This document shows positions 32,765-45,100 of a stretch of DNA of 64,000 nucleotides, piece by piece. The DNA is taken from positions 2,668,501 to 2,732,500 of the forward strand of contig NC_084845.1 in NCBI RefSeq assembly GCF_033115175.1, read 5' to 3'. Under the pieces are notes generated by a model. It worked only from the letters and a program-made list of their open reading frames with translations. It made no database searches and was not told where the DNA came from. How positions within the stretch are numbered: position 1 is the first letter of the stretch; the number at the start of each line of letters is the position of its first letter. A program made the position numbers and the translations under genes. The stretch comes from Lepus europaeus (lineage: Eukaryota > Chordata > Mammalia > Lagomorpha > Leporidae).

Positions 32765-32914
32765 GCGTTGCCTTTTAATAAAACAGATATTCTACATTTA
32801 TCTCACCTTAGAAGTTAACCAAATTCCATGGAAAAACCCATTTTCCCAGAGAAAGTTCAGACCTCCTTTACTGGGTTATCCAAAGAGGTGGTTTGTTTTG
32901 TTTGTTTTAACCAG

Positions 32915-33060
32915 ACCACCGGAGTTCTCCACTAGTCAGCTTCGAGTGAACCGAGGCCGCCGCGCGGTTTGAGTCTCTGATGGCATCTCCGTCTTCCAGA
33001 CCCTGTCTTCCTGGCTCCTCCGGAGCCGGCCTCTCTGAAACGAACACCCTGGAGAAGCAG
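32915..33060 (+). other. NLRP11: Probable 5' UTR part of NLRP11 PYD exon
   Basis: It starts after a T-rich tract and AG (TTTGTTTTAACCAG) and runs to the ATG at 33061. It contains an in-frame upstream ATG at 32980. NLRP genes normally have a separate non-coding first exon, which I could not place. Confidence 0.5.
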
Positions 33061-33340
33061 ATGGCGGCGCTGGATCTCACCGACCTGGACCTGCTGTGGT
33101 TCCTCCAGACTCTCAGTGACAAGCAGTTCCAGAGCTTTAAGGACTGTCTGGAACAAGAGCCCCTGGTGCTGGGCCTCACGCAGCTCCCGCTGCTTCCGCT
33201 CAGGAGGGCCGGGCGGGAAGAGCTGGTCGACCTCCTGACAGCCACTTACGAGGTCCAGTACACCTGGATGATGGCCAGCAACGCGTTTGACGAGATCGAC
33301 CGCAAAGACCTCTGTGAGAGGATCAGAAGCAGGCAGAGCC
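33061..33340 (+). CDS. NLRP11: NLRP11 coding exon 1: pyrin domain
   Basis: It encodes residues 1-93 plus one base: MAALDLTDLDLLWFLQTLSD onward through DRKDLCERIRSRQS. The ATG at 33061 gives the N terminus expected for NLRP11. An in-frame ATG at 32980 would add 27 residues and is preceded by an in-frame TGA. The donor is CAGAGCC before GTGAGT. A T-rich acceptor (TTTGTTTTAACCAG) ends at 32914, so the exon probably begins at 32915 with 146 nt of 5' UTR. Confidence 0.9.
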
Positions 33341-36077
33341 GTGAGTGAGGCCCTGAGCAGGGTGGGGGGCGGCAGCGGGGTTTCAGGAAGCTCGTTTCTT
33401 TTCTTCTTTCATGATTGACAGGCGGTTGTAGAGACATGATTGACGTACGATGGTGACTATCCACAATTCAGAGCTGGAGGTCAGGAAGAGCGGGCTTGGA
33501 TTGGGGTGGGCTGTGGCCGGCTGGTGACTCGCCCGCTCTGCCCCTGTTGTCAACTAACGGCCTTTGAGAAAGCAGCCAGAGGCTGAGACCCCGGGAAAGT
33601 GCCGGCCAGAGGAGGTCCCAGCGTGGCGCTTTGCCCCGGCACAGCAGGGTCCACGCGGTGTTTCAAACGACCTGCAGAGACCGTGAGGATTCGCATCCCA
33701 GGGCCTCTGTGGAACAGGTCGGGTCCGGAGGCCCCTTCAGTCCCTGGCATGCCCAGTAGAAAGAAGCAGAGAAGCCAAGCCGTTGGGAGAGATCGCTAAG
33801 GTCCCGAGTTCAGTCCCTAGGGGGCAGAGGTGTAGCTGACTATGCATCCCAGGGTTTTTTCTTGTTGTTTCTCCGTCCTCCACCTGGGAAGACTCGGATT
33901 CCTACAGGGACCATCCAGGCAGGCGACACCAAGGTCCACTCGCAGCTGCCTGGAGGTAAAACAAGTCTTCAGGCTCACAGCAGGCTGAGGCTCCCTTAGC
34001 TGAACGGCTGGGTCCAGAGCATCTTAGCGTTTGCATTTAGGAAAACTGGCGTCGGCATCGCGATGTGTTTGGGGGAGGGGACCCAAGCCGAAACACAAGT
34101 CACTGATGCGTCACGTACGCCGTAGCTACCCCGAAGGCAGTGTTAGGGGACATTTCTGGCGCACCTGGGTTTGAACATCTCCAGTCCCACGAGGTCAGGA
34201 GGAATTTACTGCTGGGTGTATCGCAGCTCAGCTTTCGGCTCTCAGAGGCTCAGCCTGTACCAGCCCTTCGGCTCTTGTCCTCCTGACTGGTCTGAGCGAC
34301 AAGAAGACTCCAGGCGGTCCTCAGCCGTAGCCCAAGAGAAGTCGCGTTAGACGGCTGCACACGCTGCGTGATGGCCGTAGGCTCTAAGAGCAGCCAGGTT
34401 CTCTGATGTGACGAGAAACCCTGGAGGTGGGGACCGTTCTGGGCCTCTTGGGACAGTCACTTGCTGACAACTATTTTTCAAAAAGGTGATGACTTGTGGC
34501 GGAAGCAGCACCCCCTCGCGGGCCTGGGCCTGGTGGGGTAGTGGCACAGAATGAGGGGTGTGGCCAGGGGTGTGGCCGGGAGCCATGGCATGTATCTCAC
34601 TCGCCCACCTTATTTGAAAACTGAAAATGCTTTGACCTTTATCTTTTCACGTCTTCTCTCATAGGACGCGTTTATAATCAGACAAGATAAATTCAGTGTA
34701 TAGCTGAATATTGAAAGAGTACAAAAAAATGAATATAGAAAAATAGAAACAACCCTGCTCTTATCACTAAGTGTTAAGATATTTTAAAGTAAAAAAATCT
34801 GAAACTGAGGCTGGTGCTATGATTGGCAGGTTGGGCTGCCTCCTCCAGTGCCAGCATCCCATATGGGCACCAGTTCAGGTCCCAGCTGCTCCACTTGTGA
34901 TCCAGCTCTCTGCTATGGCCTGGGAAAGCAGCAGAGGACGGCCCAAGTGCTTGGGCCCCTCCACCACTTGGGAGACCAGGATGAGGCTCCTGGCTCCTGG
35001 CTTTGGCTTAGCCTGGCCCAACCCTGGCAGTTGTGGCCATCTGGGGAGTGAACCAGAGGATGGAAGACCTCTCTCTCTCTGTGTGTCTCTCCCTGTATCT
35101 CTCTGTAACCTTGCCTCTCAAATCAATAAATCTTTAAAAAAAAATCTGAAACTGTCCCCATGCTGTCCCTCCCAAGAGGTAATGACTTAGCAGGCTTCGT
35201 GTGTATCTTTCAATAAACTTATGTCACTCAGTGTATCAGATCGACTTTAGTGGGCACAGGGGTTATAATACATAAAAAGCTTCAGATAAAAAAAAATCCC
35301 ATTAGCGAATCTGCCTGTTGGATGCAGGGGGTTAGGGGAGATGATTGTGTCACTGGCTAGTGAGAGACAGACGCTTCCCACATGGAGGGCCCACGGGCCA
35401 GCCCTGCAGAAGGCCTAGGGTGATCTGCGCTGGCCAGTGAGGTCCCAGACACACCACAGTATCACGGTGACGACCCCTGATGCAGATGACACTTCTTAAA
35501 AATGGGTACCTTGGGACCAGCACCATGGCTCACTTGGCTAATCCTCCGCCTGCGGCGCTGGCATCCCATATGGGCACTGGGTTCTAGTCCCAGTTGTTCT
35601 TCTTCCAGTCCAGCTCTCTGCTGTGGCCCAGGAGGGCAGTGGAGGATGGCCCAGGTGCTTGGGCCCTGCACCCACATGGGAGACCAGGAGGAAGCGCCTG
35701 GCTCCTGGCTTCGGATCAGTGCAGCACCAGCCATGGTGGCCATTTGGGGGCTGAACCAATGGGAGGAAGACACCTCTCTCTCTCTCTCTCTAACTCTAAG
35801 TCTAACTCTGTCAAATAAATTAAAAACTTTAAAAAAATAAAAATTGGTACCTTATTTCTATGTTAATGTAATATTAACACAGAGAATTCAGACTCTGTAT
35901 AGCTCATAGATGTAATTCTAAGAATATAAAGATGATCTCCCACTCTCCCTCTCTGTTTTTCTTCATCCTCCTCCTCTTTTCTTTCTTCCCCCTACCCATT
36001 TCTTCATGTTCTAGTTTTAGAGGTTACATTTTTAAAAATCTACTTATTTATTTGAAAGGCAGAGTTAGAGAGGCAGA

Positions 36078-36112
<35 letters not shown>

Positions 36113-39100
36113 CTTCCATCCACTGGTTCACTTCCCAGATGGCTGCAAGGGCTGGTGCTGCACCAATCTGAAGCCAGGAGCCAGGAGCTTCCTCCCAGTC
36201 TCCTGCACAGGTGCAGCGGCCCAAGGACACGGGCCATCTTCTACTGCTTTCCCAGGCCATAGCAGAGAGCTGTATCAGAAGTGGAGCAGCTGGGACTCGA
36301 ACCTGCAGCCACATGGGATGCCAGCACTGCAGGTGGAAGCTTTACTCACTGCACCACAGCACTGGCCCCGAGGGCGTCTGTTGAAGGATCAAGAAGAAAT
36401 GATAAGACAACTTCAGATTCTATTGGATGGCAGAGTTGGGTCAACTCAACCTCTTTGTGTTTAAGCAGCATGCGACAATATCCTAGTTTCTGTGTTTATG
36501 CTGGACAGCAGTGAGTAGAAATACTGGGTGAAACTGCTTTTACATTTTGAGCTTTTACACGTGTTCTGCATTTCTCCTGTGCTCGCTGGTTCAGGTCACA
36601 AAGAGATAGACAAAGTTCTCGTAGGAAGGAAAGTCCTATACCAGTGGGAACAATGCCCTTTTGCGGAGGTGCACAACTACTTCTACGGTGAAATTGCCAT
36701 CAACACGTTACACGTACTGCAGAATTCGTATACGACTAACAGCATCTACTCAGCTAAGAACCTTAACGTGTTCCTGTTCGGAGAAGGAGCAATCGGGAAA
36801 ACCATGGTGATAAGGATGGCGGTGCTAGGGTGGATCAAGGAGGAGATTTGGAAGGACACAATCTCCTACGTTGTTTACCTCACTTCTCACGAAATCAACC
36901 AGATCACCTGTTGCAGCTTGGTCGAGCTCATCTCCAAAGACTGGCCGGGTGGCCACGCTCCAGTGGCAGACATCCTGGCTTGCTCCAAGAATCTCCTGTT
37001 CATCCTTGAAGACTTGGACAACATAAACTGCAGCTTAAACGTGGACGAGCTTGCCTTATGCAGCGACAGCAGACAGCAGGTGCCAATGTCGGTTCTGCTG
37101 GCCAGTCTGCTGCAGAGAAAAATGGCTCCGGGTTCCTGGTTCCTCATCTCGTCCAGGTTCGGCGGCGAAACCACCATGAGGACGCTGATGAAGCACTCGG
37201 ATTACTGCCTCACCCTACAGTTCTCGGACGAAAGGAGGAAGCTGTATTTCACCTTATTCTTTCGCAACGAGCAGAAGGTGATGACAGCTTGCAGGCTTGT
37301 ACACGACAATGAGATGCTCATCAGCTTGTGTCAGGTCCCCGTGTTATGCTGGGTCACTTGTACCGCTCTGAACCAGCACATAGGCAAGGGCGATGACCTA
37401 AAACTCTCCTACCAAACACACACTGACGTCTTCACCCGCTTTCTTGCCGATACACTGACATCTGAGGCTGGAGCGGCAGGCGGTCAGCATCGACTGGTCC
37501 TCCTGGAACGTCTTTGCACGCTGGCCGTGGAAGGGCTGCTCCACGACACCCAGAATTTTAGTGACGAGGACCTCAGGAGTGTTGGTTTGACCGAGGATGA
37601 TGTCTCCGTGTTGCAGGCCCTCAAGATCCTCGTGCGGTGCAGCAATATTAAAGACCGTCACACGTTCATACACTTGAAGGTCCAAGAGTTCTGTGCGGCC
37701 ATTGCGTATATGATGGTACTGAACAGTTGCCAAATCCCCTCGGCCAGTAAAAAGCTCAAAGAGAAAAGGGAAACATACCCTGATTTCAGTCCAGTAACTG
37801 TATCCATCTTTGGACTTCTTAATGAGAAGAGGAGAAAAATTCTCGAGACGTCCCTTGGCTGTCAACTACTGGTGGAGCCGCTCAGACAGTACTTTCGGCA
37901 ACAGGTGGCGTGTCTGAGTCACAATTCAAGAGCGACGGAATACCACATGCCCGTGTTCTACTGCCTCTTTGAGAACCAGGAGGAAGAATTTGTGAAACAG
38001 ATCATCGGCTTTTTCTTGGAGGCTACTGTGAGTATTCGAACGAGCAGAGACCTGGTGGTTTCGTCGTATTGCCTGAAGCACAGCCAGACCTTGCGAAGAC
38101 TGAAGCTGAGTGTGCTGTTTGTCTTTAAACACAAGGATCCCAACGTGAAGCTGACGGCTCGGTGAGTCTTGTGAAAAGCACAACTTCATTCTCTGTGTTC
38201 CTAAGACCTCCCCCCCCCCCCCCCCCCCCGGTGCCTGCTGACCGTGACGACGCTGGTACTGGAGAGACTGTAGAACTTAGAGTCCTCACTGATGTCTCGA
38301 ATCAAAGCACCGGTTTGGACATCTCTATGCTGCAGTTTAAACCGGGTTTCTGGGTTAAACCTCAGCAGGACTGGTACTTGGGGCCACGGAATGCTTCGTG
38401 GTCAGGGGCTGAGCTGGCCGCGGGAGGCTGTTTAACGGCACCCCTGGCCTTGCCAAGTGTCTCTGTGAGGCTAGCTTGCCTCATGGTGAGAATCAGTATT
38501 TTAATCTCGGTTCTTCTTTATGTTGCGTGGCTCAGCTGAGGTTATCCTCACGGAATCGTGACAGGACACAACAGCAGTTCCTGTCGACTGTACTTCCTAG
38601 TAGTTGGCATTTTCACGTCCAAAGGCACTTGGCATTTTCACGTCCAAAGGCACTGTACTCGATCGGTTGTATCTTGTCTGACCTCAAAATTACTTTCTTC
38701 ATGGGTCTGGATGTTATTGTTCCTACCTGGCCATATTTTATTTCTTCCCACCTGGTACTCGGGCTGAATCGGTGAACAGCTACTCTGAAAAGAGCCGTTA
38801 ACGTGTGGGCTGGATTGAACGGATTCTACTGTGCGGTGACGTTTGTGTTCTGTGTAGTCAGGTGAGAAACCTCGCCTACTGGAGAGATATCTGCTCGCTG
38901 CTCCACACCAGCGAAAACCTCCGGGAGCTGGAGCTCTGTAACAGTGAACTTCACAGCACCTCGGAAAGAATTCTGTGTAAATCGCTGACACATGCCAGCT
39001 GTCGGCTCCAGACTCTCAAGTAGGTGCCTCCAATCCCAACCTCCAATTTCCCCGAGGAATAACAGGACCCTCCTTTTCATTTTCTGGTCTGGGATCATTC

Positions 39101-42100
39101 CAAGTGATAAAAGCAGTACTGGAAACAAACTAAACCAGGTGAACAGAGCATACGCAGTGGGGCTGCGGTGGGGTGGGGAATTCCTGAAATTCCTGGCCGT
39201 GTTTCAGAAATTAGAAGATGGAGATGCTGTGTCACACGTTGTCCGGGTGAACAAAGATGCTGTATCACTTCATTTTTGTTTTTTGTTTTTTAAGATTTAT
39301 TTATTTGAAAGAGTTACAGAGAGAGGTATAGACAGAGAGAGGTCTTCCATCCACTGGTTCACTCCCCAGATGGCTGCAACAGCCAGAGCTGAGCCGATCT
39401 GAAGCCAGGAGCCAGGAGCTTCTTCCAGGTGCAGGGGCCCAAGGACCTGGACCATCTTCTACTGCTTTCCCAGGCCACAGCAGAGAGCTGGATCGGAAGA
39501 GAAGCAGCCAGGACTAGAACCGGCACCCATATGGGATGCCAGCACTTCAGGCCAGGGCTATACCCACTACGCCACAGCGCTGGCCCCATACTGTATCACT
39601 TTGGATTGTATTCAAGCACTTGTAACAGAGTAGCCTTCTCTTCCCCAAGGGCAGCTCTTGTGCACAGGGCTTGATTTTCCAACCCACACAGAGGCCTTGT
39701 GGGAAGCCTATGGTAGATAATCCAGCAGGTCCAGTCTGTCTCGGTCTAGGGCCCCATACACCTCTCTTAGCTATCTGCAGTGGACCTCCTAGGATCAAGA
39801 TGCCCTTGGCCATGAGATTGGTGAAGCCCCAGGCACTGGGCCTGCCCTGAAGGCAGGAAGCAGCAGGAGGAAGGGAGGGGCAGGTGCGCCTGGAGCGGGG
39901 CAGGTGCACCTGGAGCCGGGCAGCTTCCCTGCTGGAACTCTTGCTCGGATCACTTTGGTTCGCATCTCATTGACCTGCTCCTCCTGTCATCACTTAACCT
40001 TGCAGAATGCAAAGAGGGGCTGAGAAAGAAGTCTTTATTCTTGGTTGCAGTTGGAAATAGTAAAAAACTGGAGTTGTCCTAAAGAAGAAAGCAAACAGAC
40101 CATCATTGCATTGGGAACAATGCCTCTGCCTGTGAAGTGGGGGCCATTTTGAGATCAGATTGCTCTACTTCCAGTCCAGCTCCCTGCTAATGCTCCCGAG
40201 AAGGCAGCAGGAGATGGCCTTGGGCCCCTGCCACCATGTGGGAGACCTGGAAGCAGCTCCTAGCTTCAGCCTGGCCCAGCTCTAAGCCAGTATGGCCATT
40301 TGGGGAGTGAACTAGGAAATGGAAGAGCTCTCTGTAACTTGGCCTTTCAAATAACCAAAAAAAAAAATAATAATAAAGAAAGAAAAAGGTTTTTTTAAAG
40401 AAGCAAAAGTATGTCGGGGTGGGAGTCCACCAGCTTCTTCCCCAGATGTCCGTCAGAATAAGGTGAAATCTTGTCAAACGTCGCTGAGCAGCCAGCACTG
40501 GCCTGAGTTTGTTAGCAGCTCTGCAGGAAATGGTGCTGAATGACTCAGTATGGCCAAACACAAGGGGGTGTGATGGTCTCGGAGCCTGGCAGCCCAGAGG
40601 CCAGCTTTATTTGGGTAGAAGACCTGCTTGGCTGCAGGTCTAGTCTAGGTACCTGGGTTCTCTCAATGAATGGGAAATAGATGCCCCTGCTGCTCATCCA
40701 GTGAGATTGAACACGGACACACATGCGTTTTAAGACAGATAACAGGTTATGGGGAGAGGGGAAGAATACCAATGAATGTTTCTTACGAGTATACTTACGT
40801 GGTGGGGGGAGGGGTTCATGTACTAAGCTCCAGAGAGGTGAGATTGGCCACAAAGGAAGAGATGAATTAGGTGGATGGTCGGTCACAGAGCGCCCCTGGG
40901 AGAGTGGTCCACGGAAGAAGGCTTGGTGTGCTCAGAGGAGCCCAGAGCCCCCCGTGCGCAGACCGCTGTGTGGGGGGTGGTCTCGGGGACATAGCGCATA
41001 GGTGTGTTTGGCATCAGCAGTATCAACGATGGATTTTTCTGGCATGGGGGTGGGGCTTGGAGCAGACATACCACAATATGAGTTGCATTTTAATAGCTCA
41101 TGATGGAATCCGGAATCTGCTCTACAGTGCAGCAGGCTATGAGAAAACCTGCCAAGAAGGTCCTTCTCTGGGTGATCCTCTCTTCACTGGAAGTCTCCTC
41201 TTTATCTTCCACAGGTTGTCAAATCTCACAGTGGGTTCTGAATATGACGACTTGTTCAAGGCTATTGCCCAGATCGAGAGCCTGACTTTCCTGAGCCTGA
41301 GTCGCATGGACATGTCCCCAAAGATGTTTTCACTTCTGCATGAGATGCTGGATAGTCCAGCGTGCAACCTTCAGCACTTGTGGTGAGCAGCGCTCAGCCT
41401 GTGTGCCAGCGGCACGACCGGGCAGTGCCGCAGATGCCCCTGAGATGGTTCTACCGCTGCCTCCTTGGTACCACTCACTCCTTGATGGCCTTTTCGCAGA
41501 TGGTTCTCTCCTGCCAACATGACTCCTATCATTTTGGTTGATTTCAGTTTCTACATAGGTGATCTTTTCTGTAATTGGCTTGACGCCTATTTCTTTAATG
41601 GTCTAGTTCCTCTGACCACTCAGAGCCCTGCCGGGGTCTGCAACCTTACCCAAGTATGAACTAGTGTAGGATGAGATTAGAAGCAGAGGTCTCTACTGAC
41701 TTCCCAGTGTAAGTGTAGGTATCCTAGCACTTGGTGGGGACTGATTGCACTTGACAGAGAAACGGCGTAGAAAAGAGCCCCACTTACTCCACTCGAATTG
41801 TTCTTGCAGCTTGATGAAATGTGACCTGAAAGCTAGTGTGTGTGGACACGTCGCCTCGCTCCTTGTCGACAGCAAGAAGCTGAAGAAGCTGACCTTATCC
41901 AACAACCCACTGAAGAACGATGGGGTGAAGATACTGTGCGACGCCTTGCTCCACCCGAATTGTACTCTGGAGTCGCTGGTGTAAGCTGGCTTGGGCAAGC
42001 CCACCACTTAGGAACTGGGACTCGGGTTTGAAAGTCCGTGTGTACAGCCAAGCACCGGAGGGGAAAGCGCAGGGAAGCCTGTTAGCTGAAGAACCATTGA

Positions 42101-45100
42101 GTGTCTGAGCTTGGGCAGGTCTGGGTTTGTAGTCAGCATTGCCGATGAATATACAGCAGCAGGCTGGCATGAGGTTTTCTCAACTTGCTCTTCACCACCT
42201 GGAGCACAAGGTCACCATACAACTGACCTTACCACCTTGGAGAGGGAGTTCAGTGTGGTGCCAACACGATTCCACATGTAGACCCTGGGCTACAGCAGCG
42301 ACGTGATGAGAGAAGGAACCTGCGTCATTGCCTTGACAGGAGCACAGAGGCCAGGTGTGGTGTGGGACGTGCTGTATCCAGGAGCACAGGAGGGAAGCCG
42401 AGGAGTGGGGCTTGGTGCTAGACCGCCTTGAAGTTGAGGTCTATTTTCCTAGCTTTTCTTTCAAGGTGGCCGGTGATGGGATCCTCCTGTGCCTGTGCCT
42501 GTCCCTGTCAATTGTTTCTATCATGGAAGGCAATCTCTTTCTCTGCTCTGGGGAAGTTTCTAGAAAAGTAGATGTTTCAGGTGGTCAGGGCACAGAAAAT
42601 AGAGCAAAGGCAGAAAAAATAGGACAGAAGTAAGGCATAGATGCACAGATGAAAAGGTGGGAGCTTGCACTAGTGCTCAGAAAGACAAAATGGAATAAGT
42701 AACTAGATGGGTTAAAGGACATGCCACCTAAATTCAGTTTAAATTAAATTCAGTTCTAAATTACCAAAGGTTAAAGAATGCAGTAGGGCTTATTGTTTTC
42801 AGACTACATGGAGTTCCCAAACATGACAGTCTAAACTGAAATGGTATTCCTTGCGTTCTCTATTCATATATGTTTCTATGGAAACATGTATGTGTGTGAT
42901 CACAGGATAACATCGTGAACCCTAGTAGGATCGCATAATATTGCTTTATAATTGTTTCCAAAATCCCAGATTGTTGGAGGATATTTCTGACCCCCACAGG
43001 GATTCCGTAAAAAGTGATTGCCAACTTGACTGAATACATGCTACGAGAGAAGGAAACGTGGAAAAAGGGCGCCGGATCACTGGCTCGGCACTGATCCAAA
43101 CAGGGCCACCCTCATCTCATCTTCACAGCTCACAGCTTTGAGATACAAATCATGTCCCAGAAAACTCACCTATTTAAGTGCGTAGTCAGTGAATTTTTAG
43201 CACACGGTTAACGATCACCACAGTCTGATTTTAGAACACTTGCCCTCGTCCTGTGAAGTTGCTGGCACGCACTCCTTCATAATTCCCATCTATATTTCAA
43301 ATATTGCAGATATAGTCAAGCTCAAAACATTTTTTTCTCTTAATTTTTTTTAATTTGACAGGCAGAGTTGGACAGTGAGAGACAGAGAGAAAGGTCTTCC
43401 TTCCGTTGGTTCACCCCCCAAATGGCCACCACAGCTGGCGCCAATCCGAAGCCAGGAGCCAGGTGCCTCCTCCCGGTCTCCCATGTGAGTGCAGGGCCCA
43501 AGCACTTGGGCCATCCTCCACTGCACTCCCGGGCCACAGCAGAGAGCTGGACTGGAAGAGGAGCAACCAGGACCAGAACCAGTGCCCATATAGGATGCTG
43601 GCGCCGCAGGCAGAGGATTAACCTAGTGAGCCATGGCGCCGGCCCTTTTCTCTTAATTTTTAAGTAGGCAAGGAATTTCCAAATCCAAAAGCAGGGAAAG
43701 AAATTGTAGTAATCTAAGGAAAATGTCTAAAAATTCACATTAGATTTTGACCAAATCTTAGTGATGGAAAATATTAGCTTCCCAGTCAGCTGATAGCATT
43801 GGCTTTGGAAAAACTTTGACAAAAACAACAGAGGGGGTTTCTTTAGTTTTTCTTATTTTTTGACTTTACAAAAAAAGGTGTAATTTCTAAAAATTGAACA
43901 CAGTTTTCTACACAAAGAGAATACAGCCAGTGTCACTGGTGTTCTGATGGCCAAGACAGCATACGCAGAGCCCCCGTGATGCACAGCCCCATTCCTCGGC
44001 TTCCCTCCTGTGCTCCAGGATACAGCATGTTCCACACCACACCTGGCCTCTGTGCTCCTGTCAAGGCAATGACGCAGGTTCCCCTCTCTCATCACGTCGC
44101 TGCTATAGCCCAGGGTCTACGTGTGGAATTGCATTGGCTCCACACTGAACTCCCTCTCCACAGTGGTAAGGGGTTGTGTTGGGATCTCATGCTCCAAGCT
44201 GAGAACTCTGATTAGTAAGCATAATAATACTTAAAAACGTTGTCTAGAATCTAGTAGGAGTCGGTAAAAGCTGATATTTGACTTCTAACACAAGTTCGAC
44301 ATTCAACAAAGCTTAAATAGCCAAACCTGTATTAAACGTTATTTTCAGTATGATAAATGTAGCATATTAAAATAGACCTTACCATTTAGAGGTAACTGTG
44401 GAACTATTCACAGTGAGAAACTGGGGTGCCCAGTGTTTGCTTCAAAATGTGGCTGAGAAGTGGGTAAGGTTCAGAGAGCAAACAAGACTGACCATGGACA
44501 GAATGTTGCTAGGGATGGTGCAGGACCCAATCTAGCGTTGTCTGATGTTTGAAATACCATTTTAAGAATGATGTAAAACCACCCAGGTACTCTAGGAAAA
44601 TATCCTAATGAAGTAGATTGAAGATATAGATGGCAAATACATATTAAGATATTAATAAGTATTACATGTTGTTGATGTAATCTTAGCTATAGGGTCACGG
44701 TTTGTTAAATAGTTTTATAAAATGTTATAAAATGATATTGCTAAGCTTAAAATCCTAGAGGCACAGAAATCCAGATCTTGTCATAGATGTGATCATTTCT
44801 TGCCCATGCATAGAACAAAAGAAATCCAGAAAAGCCATGACAATACTGCTTCATGAGTACAGTTGGACCTGAGGGTTGGGTGCCAGGACCCCAGGCACAT
44901 ACCAAAATCTCCAGTGCTCAGGTCCCTGAGCCATAACCTACATGCATCCTACCCCACACAGTGCTTTAAATTCCCTTGAGGTTACTGCTGTGACGATGCC
45001 AAGGCTGTGAGGTAGCCACGCTGTGTTGTTACGAGAACAAGGGCAAGAAAGAAGCCTGTGTGCCTTCAGTACAGACTCAAGACTGCCTAGTGTTTTTGAT

